DNA of 64,000 bases from Streptomyces sp. MA5143a (GCF_900290235.1 NZ_OLMK01000063.1:62001-126000); one strand, 5' to 3'; shown: positions 16,362 to 25,824, counted from the stretch's first letter. Notes: a model not told the origin generated them from the letters alone. Made by a program: numbers and translations.

Positions 16362-18956
16362 ATGACGACTTCCGCCAGCCAGGCCAGCCAGGGAACCGGC
16401 CCCACCCAGAACTCCATGCGGCGCGCCCTGAAACGTGCCCGCGACGGCGTGGCGCTGGACGTGGCCGAGGCGGCCGTGCTGCTTCAGGCGCGCGGCGCGG
16501 ATCTGGAGGACCTCGCCGCGTCGGCGGCCCGGGTGCGGGACGCGGGGCTCGCGCAGGCCGGACGGCCCGGCGTCATCACGTACTCCAAGAGCGTGTTCAT
16601 CCCCCTCACCCGGCTCTGCCGCGACAAGTGCCACTACTGCACCTTCGTCACCGTGCCCGGCAAGCTGCGCCGGGCCGGCCACGGGATGTTCATGTCGCCC
16701 GACGAGGTCCTCGACGTGGCCCGCAAGGGCGCCGCCCTCGGCTGCAAGGAAGCCCTGATCACCCTCGGCGACAAGCCCGAGGACCGCTGGCCCGAGGCGC
16801 GCGAGTGGCTCGACGCGCACGGCTACGACGACACCATCGCCTACGTCCGCGCGATCTCCATCCGCATCCTGGAGGAGACCGGGCTGCTGCCCCACCTCAA
16901 CCCCGGCGTCATGAGCTGGACCGACTTCCAGCGGCTCAAGCCGGTCGCCCCCTCGATGGGCATGATGCTGGAGACCACCGCCACCCGGCTGTGGTCCGAG
17001 CCGGGCGGCCCCCACCACGGCTCCCCCGACAAGGAGCCCGCCGTACGGCTGCGGGTCCTGGAGGACGCGGGGCGGTCGTCCGTGCCGTTCACCTCCGGCA
17101 TCCTCCTCGGCATCGGCGAGACCCACGAGGAGCGGGCCGAGTCCCTCTTCGCGCTCCGCAAGGTCTCCCGCGCCTACCACGGCATCCAGGAACTGATCAT
17201 CCAGAACTTCCGGGCCAAGCCCGACACCGCGATGCGCGGCATGCCGGACGCGGAACTCGACGAGCTGGTGGCCGCCGTCGCCGTGGCCCGGCTCATCATG
17301 GGCCCCTCGGGCTGCATCCAGGCCCCGCCGAACCTCGTCGACAGCGAGTACGAGCGCCTCATCGCCGCCGGGATCGACGACTGGGGCGGGGTGTCGCCCC
17401 TCACCATCGACCATGTGAACCCCGAGCGCCCCTGGCCGCAGATCGAGGAGCTCACCGAACGGTCCCGCGCCGCCGGGTTCGAGCTGCGGGAACGGCTCTG
17501 CGTGTACCCGGAGTTCGTGACCCGCGGCGAGCCCTGGCTGGACCCGCGGCTCCTGCCGCACGTCCGCGCGCTCGCCGACCCGGAGACCGGCCTCGCCCTC
17601 CCGGACGCGGTCGTCGAGGGGCACCCGTGGCAGGAGCCCGAGGAGGTCTTCGTCGCCGCCGGACGCACCGACCTGCACACCGCCATCGACACCGAGGGCC
17701 GTACCGGCGACCGCCGCGACGACTTCGACTCCGTCTACGGCGACTGGGGCGCCCTGCGCGAGGCCGCCGCGCCCGGCATGGCACCCGAGCGCATCGACAC
17801 CGACGTACGGGACGCGCTGCGCACGGCCGCCGACGACCCGACCCGGCTCAGCGACGACGAGGCCCTCGCCCTGCTGCACGCGGACGGCCCCGCCCTCGAC
17901 GCGCTGTGCCGCGTCGCGGACGACGTCCGCAAGACGGCTGTCGGCGACGACGTCACGTACATCGTCACGCGGAACATCAACTTCACGAACGTCTGCTACA
18001 CCGGCTGCCGGTTCTGCGCCTTCGCGCAGCGCCGCACCGACGCCGACGCGTACACCCTGTCGCTGGAGCAGGTCGCCGACCGCGCGGCGCAGGCATGGGA
18101 CGTGGGCGCCGTCGAGGTCTGCATGCAGGGCGGCATCCATCCCGACCTGCCCGGCACGGCGTACTTCGACATCGCGCGGGCCGTGAAGGAACGCGTGCCC
18201 GGGATGCACGTCCACGCGTTCTCGCCCATGGAGGTCGTCAACGGCGCCACCCGCACCGGAATGTCGATCCGGGAGTGGCTGACGGCCGCGAAGGAGGCCG
18301 GCCTGGACTCCGTCCCCGGCACGGCCGCCGAGATCCTCGACGACGAGGTCCGCTGGGTCCTCACCAAGGGCAAGCTGCCCGCGGCCACCTGGATCGAGGT
18401 GGTGACCACCGCCCACGAGCTGGGCATCCGCTCCACCTCGACGATGATGTACGGCCACGTCGACCAGCCCCGGCACTGGCTCGGCCATCTGCGGACCCTC
18501 GCCGGCATCCAGCAGCGCACCGGCGGCTTCACCGAGTTCGTGACCCTGCCGTTCATCCACACCAACGCGCCGGTCTACCTGGCCGGCATCGCCCGCCCCG
18601 GCCCGACCATGCGCGACAACCGCGCGGTCACCGCCATGGCCCGCCTCCTCCTCCACCCGTGGATCCCCAACATCCAGACCAGCTGGGTGAAGCTCGGCAC
18701 CGAGGGCGCCGCCGAGATGCTCCGCTCCGGCGCCAACGACGTCGGCGGGACCCTCATGGAGGAGACGATCTCCCGCATGGCGGGCTCCTCGTACGGCTCG
18801 TACAAGTCCGTGCGGGACCTCGTCGCCGTCGCCGAAGCCGCCGGCCGCCCGGCACGGCCGCGCACCACCCTGTACGGCCCCGTACCGGAGGAACGGCAGC
18901 GCGCGGCCGCCGCCTCCGACGGGCATCTGCCGGAGCTGCTGCCCGTCGTGGACTGA
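16362..18956 (+). CDS. fbiC: bifunctional FO synthase FbiC (CofG/CofH fusion)
   Basis: 864 residues, the usual length of actinobacterial FbiC. There are two radical-SAM domains, each with a Cx3Cx2C cluster: CRDKCHYC (C86, C90, C93; CofG-like) and CYTGCRFC (C545, C549, C552; CofH-like). Together they make the deazaflavin chromophore FO from tyrosine and the riboflavin precursor 5-amino-6-ribitylaminouracil, the committed step to cofactor F420. The ATG at 16362 begins MTTSASQASQ. F420-using families (8507, 12593) lie within 8 kb. A large minus-strand open frame over the gene is a GC-bias shadow. Confidence 0.97.
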   Translation: MTTSASQASQGTGPTQNSMRRALKRARDGVALDVAEAAVLLQARGADLEDLAASAARVRDAGLAQAGRPGVITYSKSVFIPLTRLCRDKCHYCTFVTVPGKLRRAGHGMFMSPDEVLDVARKGAALGCKEALITLGDKPEDRWPEAREWLDAHGYDDTIAYVRAISIRILEETGLLPHLNPGVMSWTDFQRLKPVAPSMGMMLETTATRLWSEPGGPHHGSPDKEPAVRLRVLEDAGRSSVPFTSGILLGIGETHEERAESLFALRKVSRAYHGIQELIIQNFRAKPDTAMRGMPDAELDELVAAVAVARLIMGPSGCIQAPPNLVDSEYERLIAAGIDDWGGVSPLTIDHVNPERPWPQIEELTERSRAAGFELRERLCVYPEFVTRGEPWLDPRLLPHVRALADPETGLALPDAVVEGHPWQEPEEVFVAAGRTDLHTAIDTEGRTGDRRDDFDSVYGDWGALREAAAPGMAPERIDTDVRDALRTAADDPTRLSDDEALALLHADGPALDALCRVADDVRKTAVGDDVTYIVTRNINFTNVCYTGCRFCAFAQRRTDADAYTLSLEQVADRAAQAWDVGAVEVCMQGGIHPDLPGTAYFDIARAVKERVPGMHVHAFSPMEVVNGATRTGMSIREWLTAAKEAGLDSVPGTAAEILDDEVRWVLTKGKLPAATWIEVVTTAHELGIRSTSTMMYGHVDQPRHWLGHLRTLAGIQQRTGGFTEFVTLPFIHTNAPVYLAGIARPGPTMRDNRAVTAMARLLLHPWIPNIQTSWVKLGTEGAAEMLRSGANDVGGTLMEETISRMAGSSYGSYKSVRDLVAVAEAAGRPARPRTTLYGPVPEERQRAAAASDGHLPELLPVVD

Positions 18957-19043
18957 AAACCCTTACTGCCCCGTCCGTCACTCCTGTTAGCTTTCTCCGG
19001 CTCGTGTGATCCACGAGCCCAAGGCTCATGGGGGAGGGGACAG

Positions 19044-21170
19044 TTGGGGACGTTACGGAGGTCCGGCGGCCGGGGGCTGCTGGCGGTGGGGTGCTCGGTG
19101 GCGGCGCTCGTCGCCGCGCTGCCCGGCGTCGCGCACGCGGCGGCGCCGCCGAAGCGGCCGCTGGTGGCGGATCTGAGCACCGAGGGCAAGGCGTGCGCCA
19201 CCGGAGACGCCAAGGCGTACATCGCGGAGTCGCCACCGCTGGTCCGGGCGGTGCTGAACGACACCGACGGCGGCCGTGTCGCCGGCGAGTTCGAGGTCCG
19301 GTGGACGGACCGCGACGGCCGTGAGCAGCGACGCACCGCCACGACCACGCAGAAGCTCTCGGGCAGCCCGTTCACCTTCCGGCTGCCGTGGGACGACATC
19401 CCCGCCGACACCGTCGTCTCCTGGCACGTGCGAGCCGACGACGGCACGGCGAAGTCGCCCTGGAGCTCGGAGGGCGAGGGCTCGGTCTGTCAGTTCGTGT
19501 ACGACGACACGAACCCGGAGAAGGCCACGGTCACTTCGCCCGAGTACCCGGAGGACGTCCTCTGGGTCGACGGCGTCGGCGTGTACGGCCACTTCACCAT
19601 GGACTCGCCCTCGGACGACGTGGTGGCCTACCGCTACGGCTTCCTCGGCGGCCCGTACGACACCGTGCGGCCCGACCAGCCGGGCGGGGCCGTGACCATC
19701 CCCTTCCTGCCGCTCCGTTCGGGACCGAACACACTGGAGGTCCGCGCACTCGACCGCGCCGGGCGCAGCGGCGGCGAGACGTCGTACCGCTTCTTCGTGA
19801 AGTCCGGCCGCGCCCCCGTCGCCCACTGGAACCTCGCCGACCCGGCGGGCTCGACGACCGCCGCCGCCGAGAGCGGCACCGCCGCCGAGGCGGGCAGCGG
19901 GGTCACCTTCGGCGGCGCGGCACCCTCCGGCACGGGCCTCGCCTCGGCGGCCGTCCTGGACGGCGGCAGCCACGGGTATCTCACCCCGGGCGGCCCGGCC
20001 GTCGCCGACCCCCGGAAGACGTTCGCGGTCAGCGGCTGGGCGCGGCCCGCGCAGACCGACCGGACCATGACCGTCGCCGCCCAGGACGCCGGTGACGACT
20101 CGGCCTTCGCGCTCGGCCTCGACGCGCGCGGCGAGCGGCCGGCGTGGTCGTTCACCGTGGGCGGTGCCCGCGTGACGGGCGGCGCGCCGGAGACCGGCGA
20201 GTGGGCGCACCTGCTGGGCGTGTACGACGCCGAGACCGGCGAGGCCCAGCTGTACGTCAACGGCCGGGCCGTCGGCACCAAGGCGGAGGCGGAGCCCGGC
20301 GCGGCCACCGGCGACTTCCAGATCGGGCGCGCCCGTGACGGCCGGGGCCACCACGACCGCTGGCACGGCGGGCTCGCCGGCATCCGGGTCCACGACCGGG
20401 TCGTCGTCCCCACCGAGGCCGCCGAACTCGCGCACCGGGGGCCGCGCTCCCTCGGCCACTGGTCGCTGGAGAACGCGACGGACGGAGCGAGCCCCGAGCA
20501 GGACGGCGGTACGCCGCTGAGGCTGGGCACGGGCGCCGCGATCCACCGCGGCCCGGACGGCTCCTGCGTCCCGGACCTCGACCCGGACTGCCCGGCGGTA
20601 CCGGACGCCCTCGTGGGCGAGGGCCACCTCACCCTGGACGGCGAGACGGGCCACGCGGCCACCCCGGGCCCCGTCCTCGACACCTCGGACAGCTTCTCGA
20701 TCGGCGTGGTCGTACGTCTGGCGGACGCGGAGCCGTCCCGCCCGATGACGGTGCTGTCCCAGGGCGGCACGCACACCGACGCGTTCAAGGTGCGCTACGA
20801 GCCGACCGCGCAGGCCTGGCAGCTGGTGATGCCCGTGGCCGACGAGGAGGGCGCGGCCGAGGTCGTCGTCGCCCAGGCGGCCCTGGCCGACGGCGGCCAG
20901 GGGACGGGCCGGCGCCTCGCGGTCGTCTACGACGACGCCACCGACCGGATCAGGCTCTACCTCGACGGAACGACGAACGCCGAGGCCACCGCGGACCTCC
21001 CCGACGGCTGGGAGAGCTCCGGCCCCCTCCAGGTCGGCCGCGCCCACGTCGGCGAGGGCTGGGGCGAGTACCTGCGCGGCGACGTCGACGAGGTCCACGC
21101 CTTCGCCGGCGCCCTCGACGACCGTGACGTCCGTCAACTGGGCTGGGGCACGGAGCCCTGCCTCTGCTGA
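19044..21170 (+). CDS. secreted LamG/concanavalin-like domain protein
   Basis: 708 residues starting at TTG 19044, supported by the strong GGGGGAGGGG ribosome site. The signal peptide is GLLAVGCSVAALVAALPGVAHA. An Ig-like N-terminal region (to about residue 260) is followed by two LamG-like jelly-roll domains, recognisable from the paired FAVSGWARPAQ...LYVNGRAVG and DSFSIGVVVRLAD...LYLDGT segments and the WHGGLAGIRVHDR / LRGDVDEVHAFAGAL closing strands. It is extracellular and probably binds carbohydrate or cell surface; no catalytic motif was seen. Confidence 0.87.
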   Translation: MGTLRRSGGRGLLAVGCSVAALVAALPGVAHAAAPPKRPLVADLSTEGKACATGDAKAYIAESPPLVRAVLNDTDGGRVAGEFEVRWTDRDGREQRRTATTTQKLSGSPFTFRLPWDDIPADTVVSWHVRADDGTAKSPWSSEGEGSVCQFVYDDTNPEKATVTSPEYPEDVLWVDGVGVYGHFTMDSPSDDVVAYRYGFLGGPYDTVRPDQPGGAVTIPFLPLRSGPNTLEVRALDRAGRSGGETSYRFFVKSGRAPVAHWNLADPAGSTTAAAESGTAAEAGSGVTFGGAAPSGTGLASAAVLDGGSHGYLTPGGPAVADPRKTFAVSGWARPAQTDRTMTVAAQDAGDDSAFALGLDARGERPAWSFTVGGARVTGGAPETGEWAHLLGVYDAETGEAQLYVNGRAVGTKAEAEPGAATGDFQIGRARDGRGHHDRWHGGLAGIRVHDRVVVPTEAAELAHRGPRSLGHWSLENATDGASPEQDGGTPLRLGTGAAIHRGPDGSCVPDLDPDCPAVPDALVGEGHLTLDGETGHAATPGPVLDTSDSFSIGVVVRLADAEPSRPMTVLSQGGTHTDAFKVRYEPTAQAWQLVMPVADEEGAAEVVVAQAALADGGQGTGRRLAVVYDDATDRIRLYLDGTTNAEATADLPDGWESSGPLQVGRAHVGEGWGEYLRGDVDEVHAFAGALDDRDVRQLGWGTEPCLC

Positions 21171-21188
21171 ACGGGCCCTGACAGCCAT

Positions 21189-21220
21189 GACCCCCGCCGG
21201 TCCGTACGACGGCGGGGGTC
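21189..21220. terminator. rho-independent-type hairpin
   Basis: GACCCCCGCC (21189-21198) and GGCGGGGGTC (21211-21220) form a perfect 10-bp stem with a 12-nt loop. It lies 18 bp after the LamG gene stop and before the convergent gene ending at 21236. There is no U tract, as is common in Streptomyces. Confidence 0.75.
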
Positions 21221-21235
21221 CTGTGCGTCCGGGGC

Positions 21236-21757
21236 TCAGCCCTTCCCCGGGTCGTCCTGCGGCAGGCAGGTGACCAGCAGGACCACACCGCTCAGCAGGA
21301 ACACGCGCAGGGCCGCGTCGAGGCCGTTCCAGCTCTTGGACTGCCACATCACGAACCACTCGCCGCCTATCGCCATGAAGCCGGCGCCGAAGAGGAGCAG
21401 GACCATGAGCAGACCGAGGGTGCTGTAGCGGCGGGCGGTGTGGAACGCGCGGGACCGCAGGGCGGTGGCCCAGAAGTACGTGGCCGCCACGAGGAGCAGC
21501 GCGGCGACCGTCTCCCAGACGATGATGGCGACGTACGCCGCGTCCTGAAGGCCCTTCGACGTGATCGCCCGCCACATGAGGTCCTCGTCCTTGAACGTGG
21601 TGTCCATGGCGAGAACATGCCGTACGAACTGCTGGTTGGTGCCGAAGTCGGTGATGTTGCTGAAGGCGACGAGCGCCATGTAGAGGGCGACGGTGCCGAC
21701 GAGGAGCGTCGAGGCGAGGGGAAGAAGGGACGAACGAGGTCTCAGATCAGCGGACAT
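21236..21757 (-). CDS. DUF2165-type small integral membrane protein
   Basis: 173 residues with four hydrophobic segments: LLPLASTLLVGTVALYMALVAF; AAYVAIIVWETVAALLLVAATYFWA; STLGLLMVLLLFGAGFMAIG; and AALRVFLLSGVVLLVT. The loop FSNITDFGTNQQFVRHVLAMDTTF is the DUF2165 signature. Function is unknown. It converges with the LamG gene across the hairpin. Confidence 0.85.
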   Translation of the reverse strand: MSADLRPRSSLLPLASTLLVGTVALYMALVAFSNITDFGTNQQFVRHVLAMDTTFKDEDLMWRAITSKGLQDAAYVAIIVWETVAALLLVAATYFWATALRSRAFHTARRYSTLGLLMVLLLFGAGFMAIGGEWFVMWQSKSWNGLDAALRVFLLSGVVLLVTCLPQDDPGKG

Positions 21758-21894
21758 GGATCAACTATGTCCCGCGCGATCCGACCAACCCCAGTTGGTT
21801 TTCGGCGCGTTGGGCCGGAATCAGCGGCCACGTGCTGGCCGGAAACGTGCGCCCCACCCCCGGCCGTACGGGGTGGGGCGGGACGGGGCGGGGC

Positions 21895-23340
21895 CTACTT
21901 GGCGAACGCGCTGCCGAGGAGCGCGCCCTTCTCCGGCGCCTTCAGGACGGCGGGCCCGAACGACGTGATGTTGTTCGTGGTCAGGCCCGCCTTGGAGCCG
22001 CGGAACAGCCACACCGCGCCGGAGTTCTCGTACGTGCCGTCCTCCGTGGGCGCGGCGACGGCGAGGTCGGCGCGGTCGTTGGCGTTGACGTCGAGCAGGG
22101 CGACGGTCCCACCGAACCGGTCACCGGCCTCGGAGATCCCGGGCACCCCGGTGTCGGACTGGTCGAAGGCCTGGGCGCCGGTGCCGGTGAGCCCGGAGGG
22201 GCCGCCCTTCAGCAGGACCACCGAGCCGGCGTCGCGGACGGACCCGATGTCCTCGCCGGGCACGCCGACCGCGATGTCCGGGTAGCCGTCGCCCGTCACG
22301 TCCCCGGCGGCGAGCGCCGCGCCGAACTGGTCGCCGTAGTCGCTGTCGTCATCGTCGCGGTGCCCGGCCTCGGAGACGCCGGGCACGCCCGCCGTGTCCT
22401 GCGTGATGCTCGTGATCCGCCTGCTCGGTCCGTCGGGGCCGCCGTACACGACCCGGACGTTGCCCGCCTCGTACATCCGCGTCTCCGAGACGGCGTCGAC
22501 GCGCCGTCCCACGTAGTCGCCGTAGCCGTCCCCGTCCACGTCGGCGACGACTCCGCCGACGGAGGCGGACCCGGTGGTCCGGGAGTGCTCGGTGTCGATG
22601 CCGGTCGCGGTGCCGGGCCACCAGAGGGTCGCGTACGACCGCTCCTCGAAGCCGTGGGTGGTGACGAGGTCGTCCCTGCCGTCACCGTTCATGTCACCGG
22701 CGATGACGTCCCAGGTCTCCTTCCTCTCGTCCTCCGGGAAGACGTTGGTGCCCGCCGGGGTCCCGTCACGGGTGAACGGACCCAGGCGGACCTGGAGGAG
22801 GCCGTTGTTGCCGAGGGCGAGGTCGTCCTTGCCGTCGCCGTTGAAGTCACCGCCGGCCAGATGGCTGACCGCGCCGTCGAGGGCGGTGGCGGAGGACAGA
22901 CCGCTCGCGGAGCCCCACAGCACGGCGGCGCCCCGGTAGGCGCCCACGACGAGGTCGGTGTAACCGTCCCCGTCGAGGTCGCGGGCGGCCGTGGACATGC
23001 CGAAATTGTGCGGCGAGGGCTCGCCGGGCACCCACGGCAGGGCCCGCGAGACGATCAGCGGGTGGGCGGTGTCGGCGCCGGCCGAGGACCCGTACACGAC
23101 GGCGACATAGCCCGCGAACTGCACACCGGAGACGGTGGCATCGGGCGCGGCGGTCGCGAGGTCGGCGAAACCGTCGCCGTTGAAGTCGACGACCGGCGCC
23201 TTCGGGACGGCGGCGGCCGGGCCGGCCGTGACGAGCGGAGCGGCCAGCGCGACGGCGACGGCCGCGCAGCCCGCGACCGCACGGCCGCGCACACGACGGG
23301 CCGTGCCGGGATGCGTGCGACGGCTGGTGCGAAGAGGCAC
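21895..23340 (-). CDS. secreted FG-GAP/VCBS repeat protein
   Basis: 481 residues from GTG 23340, placed behind AGGAGAA; the 24 codons upstream are excluded. The Arg-rich N-terminus leads to a signal peptide (AVAGCAAVAVALAAPLVTAGPAAA). The mature protein is a seven-blade integrin-alpha-like propeller with Ca-binding DFNGDGFADLATA, DLDGDGYTDLVVG, DFNGDGKDDLALG, DMNGDGRDDLV, DVDGDGYGDY, DVTGDGYPDIAVG and DVNANDRADLAVA blades. It is extracellular, probably structural or ligand-binding. Confidence 0.92.
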   Translation of the reverse strand: MPLRTSRRTHPGTARRVRGRAVAGCAAVAVALAAPLVTAGPAAAVPKAPVVDFNGDGFADLATAAPDATVSGVQFAGYVAVVYGSSAGADTAHPLIVSRALPWVPGEPSPHNFGMSTAARDLDGDGYTDLVVGAYRGAAVLWGSASGLSSATALDGAVSHLAGGDFNGDGKDDLALGNNGLLQVRLGPFTRDGTPAGTNVFPEDERKETWDVIAGDMNGDGRDDLVTTHGFEERSYATLWWPGTATGIDTEHSRTTGSASVGGVVADVDGDGYGDYVGRRVDAVSETRMYEAGNVRVVYGGPDGPSRRITSITQDTAGVPGVSEAGHRDDDDSDYGDQFGAALAAGDVTGDGYPDIAVGVPGEDIGSVRDAGSVVLLKGGPSGLTGTGAQAFDQSDTGVPGISEAGDRFGGTVALLDVNANDRADLAVAAPTEDGTYENSGAVWLFRGSKAGLTTNNITSFGPAVLKAPEKGALLGSAFAK

Positions 23341-23498
23341 GGATTCTCCTGGAGTTGGATCAGAGGACGCCGATGGTTCACATCTGACCGTCTGACCGCC
23401 GAGGGCACGCAAGGGTTGCCTTCCTCGTGCCGGAACGTGCTCGTCGAGACCCCTGAGGCGACTGTTCCTGTTCGATTACAGTGCTGGACTGTCGGGCC

Positions 23499-23534
23499 GT
23501 ACGGGCGTACGGATGTACTTACGTACTGACGTAC
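23499..23534. repeat. five GTAC cores at exact 8-bp spacing
   Basis: GTAC begins at 23499, 23507, 23515, 23523 and 23531, so the 36-bp stretch is a regular array with an 8-bp period. It ends 25 bp before the GTG start at 23560, in the leader or promoter of that gene. A regulatory role is inferred. Confidence 0.7.
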
Positions 23535-23559
23535 GGGGTGGGGCCGTGAGGAGGCCGGG

Positions 23560-24675
23560 GTGGGTGCGACAGCCGGGGCCGTCTGGGGGCGGGCCGAACA
23601 GCAGGACTTCCGCAGCCGGGTCCGCGGAACGCTGCTCGGCGCGGCCGTCGGCGACGCCCTCGGCGCGCCCGTCGAGGCGCTGACCCTGCCCCGGATCCGC
23701 GAGGCGTACGGCCCGGAGGGCCTGCCCGACCTGGCGCCCGCCTACGGCAGACGCGGCGCGATCACCGACCTCACCCAGCTGACCCTGTTCACCGTCGACG
23801 GCCTGATCCGCGCCCAGGTACGCCGCGACACCGGCGCCTGGCACCCGCCGACCGATCTGCACCGGGCCTACCTCCGCTGGGCGGCGACGCAGCGGGACTG
23901 GGGCCCCGACGAGCGCCGCAAGGACGACGGCTGGCTCGCCCGCGAGGAGTGGCTGTACGCCCGGCGCGACCCGTCCCGCGTCTGCCTGCTGGGCTTCGCC
24001 GACGACATGATGGGCACGCTCGACGCCCCCAAGAACCCCGGTGAGACCGGTGCGGAGGCCGCCGCCCGCTCGGCCCCCTTCGGCCTCCTCGTCGGCTGGG
24101 AGCCCCAGCTCGTCTTCCAGCTCGCCGTCGAGTGCGCGGCCCAGACCCACGGCCACCCCACCGCGTACCTCACGGCCGGCTCGTACGCCGTCCTCGTGCA
24201 CGCCCTGGCCCGGGGCGAGAGCATGGACGCCGCCGTGCGGAAGGCCCTGGTGCTGCTCGCCGCCCGCCCCGGCCACCAGCCCGTCGCCGAGGCCCTCCAG
24301 CAGGCCCTGGCCGCCGTCCGCAGCGGCCCGCCGTCCTCGGCCCTGGTGGAGGAACTGGCCGACCCCGGCACGGCCGACCGGCTGCTCGCGGTCGCCGTCT
24401 ACTGCGCGCTCGTGGGCGAGGACGTCCGTCAGGGCCTGTGCCTCTCGGTCAACCACAGCGGCCCCTCGAAGGCGGCGGGTGCCCTGACCGGCGGCCTCCT
24501 CGGCGCCCTGCACGGCGAGACGGCGCTCCCCCCTGCCTGGCTGGCCGAACTGGAGGGCCGCCCCACCGTCCTGGTCCTCGCCGACGACTTCGCCCTGGAG
24601 ATGACCCAGGGCCCCGCCCTGCACAGCCCCAACGGAGCGGTACCGGGCTGGCTGGCGCGCTACCCGCGCGGCTGA
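23560..24675 (+). CDS. ADP-ribosylglycohydrolase-fold protein, probable pseudoenzyme
   Basis: 371 residues from GTG 23560 with GAGGAGG upstream. The DraG/ARH fold is evident: RVRGTLLGAAVGDALGAPVE, RGAITDLTQLTLFT, AYLTAGSYAVLVHALARGE and VNHSGPSKAAGALTGGLLGA. In active relatives the metal-binding Asp residues occur as TDDT and as a D-S-D within VNHSGDSD. Here they read TDLT (D70, L71, T72) and P302-S303-K304. Loss of three acidic ligands predicts no hydrolase activity, although ADP-ribose binding may remain. The gene is intact and followed by two small genes in the same direction, so it is not simply decaying. Confidence 0.87.
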   Translation: MGATAGAVWGRAEQQDFRSRVRGTLLGAAVGDALGAPVEALTLPRIREAYGPEGLPDLAPAYGRRGAITDLTQLTLFTVDGLIRAQVRRDTGAWHPPTDLHRAYLRWAATQRDWGPDERRKDDGWLAREEWLYARRDPSRVCLLGFADDMMGTLDAPKNPGETGAEAAARSAPFGLLVGWEPQLVFQLAVECAAQTHGHPTAYLTAGSYAVLVHALARGESMDAAVRKALVLLAARPGHQPVAEALQQALAAVRSGPPSSALVEELADPGTADRLLAVAVYCALVGEDVRQGLCLSVNHSGPSKAAGALTGGLLGALHGETALPPAWLAELEGRPTVLVLADDFALEMTQGPALHSPNGAVPGWLARYPRG

Positions 24676-24702
24676 GAGCCCCGGCAGGTGAGAAAGGAAC
24701 CC

Positions 24703-25176
24703 ATGGCGGACTGGACCCTGCGCCGGGCCTCGGTGGCGGATGTGGAGCACCTGGCGGAGCTGCGGGCCGTGGTGATGCGGACGGACCTGGAGCGTCTCGG
24801 CCGCTACGACGAGGACCGGGTCCGCCGGCGCTTCCGTGACGGCTTCGACGCGGCCCACACCTGGATCGTCGAGGTGAGCGGCCGACCCGTCGGCTGTGTG
24901 GCGCTCCGCCCCGCCGCCGACGCCCACTGGCTGGAGCACTTCTACCTGGCCCCGCACCTGCACGGCTCCGGCACCGGTACGGCGGTGCTGCGGGAACTGC
25001 TGGCCCGCTGCGACCGGGACGCCACCGTGGTCCGCCTCAACGTGCTGCGGGGCAGCCCGGCCCGCCGCCTCTACGAACGGCACGGCTTCACCACGGAGTC
25101 CGAGGACCCGGTGGACGTGTTCATGGTGCGCCACCCGGCGGGCGTCCACGCCCCTGCGGTTACGGTGACGCCATGA
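24703..25176 (+). CDS. GNAT family N-acetyltransferase
   Basis: 157 residues from ATG 24703, chosen over GTG 24688 because of GAAAGGA upstream. It starts WTLRRASVADVEHLAELRAV and carries the GNAT motif A region LEHFYLAPHLHGSGTGTAVLRELL (acetyl-CoA pyrophosphate loop GSGTG) and motif B LNVLRGSPARRLYERHGF. The acyl acceptor is unknown. It lies 27 bp after the pseudo-glycohydrolase and overlaps the next gene by ATGA. Confidence 0.93.
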   Translation: MADWTLRRASVADVEHLAELRAVVMRTDLERLGRYDEDRVRRRFRDGFDAAHTWIVEVSGRPVGCVALRPAADAHWLEHFYLAPHLHGSGTGTAVLRELLARCDRDATVVRLNVLRGSPARRLYERHGFTTESEDPVDVFMVRHPAGVHAPAVTVTP

Positions 25177-25706
25177 GCACCAGGATGATCATCCTCAACG
25201 GCGGCTCCAGTTCGGGGAAGTCCGCGATCGCGCGAAGCCTTCAGACCGTGCTGCCGGATCCCTGGCTGGCGTTCGGCGTCGACACCCTCGTGGACGCGAT
25301 GCCCGAACGGATGCGGTCCTCGGACGAGGGCATCGACTTCGCGGAGGACGGCGCGGTGAGCACCGGCGCCGACTTCCAGGTGCTGGACGCGGCCTGGGCG
25401 GCGGGCGTCGCGGCCATGGTCCGCGCGGGCGCCCGTGTCGTCGTCGACGACGTCTTCCTGGGCGGCGCCGCCTCCCAGCGCCGCTGGCGCGACGCCGTCG
25501 GCGACCTCCCCGTCCTGTGGGTCGGCGTCCACTGCGACAGCGCGGTGGCCACGGCCCGCGAGGCCGCCCGCGGCGACCGCCCCCACGGCATGGCCGCCCT
25601 CCAGGCCACCCTGGTCCACAGGGACGTCACCTACGACCTGGAGATCGACACCACCCACAGCGCCCCCCTCACCTGTGCCCGGACCATCGCGGCCCGCCTG
25701 GGCTGA
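25173..25706 (+). CDS. chloramphenicol phosphotransferase-like P-loop kinase
   Basis: 177 residues. The P-loop is NGGSSSGKSAIA, followed by FGVDTLVDAMPERM, which matches the CPT family including the Asp thought to act as base in Streptomyces venezuelae CPT. VVVDDVFLGG and the late REAARGDRPHGMAALQATLVHRDVTYDLEIDT complete the pattern. CPT inactivates chloramphenicol by O-phosphorylation, but most homologs have unknown substrates. The ATGA overlap shows coupling to the acetyltransferase. Confidence 0.88.
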   Translation: MSTRMIILNGGSSSGKSAIARSLQTVLPDPWLAFGVDTLVDAMPERMRSSDEGIDFAEDGAVSTGADFQVLDAAWAAGVAAMVRAGARVVVDDVFLGGAASQRRWRDAVGDLPVLWVGVHCDSAVATAREAARGDRPHGMAALQATLVHRDVTYDLEIDTTHSAPLTCARTIAARLG

Positions 25707-25824
25707 AGTTCGGTTCCGTGCCACGGCCGGCCCCCGTGTCACAAACGGCCGCCCCGGCTCGTCTCGTTGTCGGACCCTGCCGCGCTGGCCCGGTCCGGCA
25801 ACGAGCGACAGGAGTGTGGCTGTC

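Noticed and set aside
16182..18926. 914-codon open frame on the minus strand over fbiC
   Set aside because: It is the complement of a clear FbiC gene with two radical-SAM clusters; the translation is Val/Gly/Arg-rich without domains, a normal product of high GC3.
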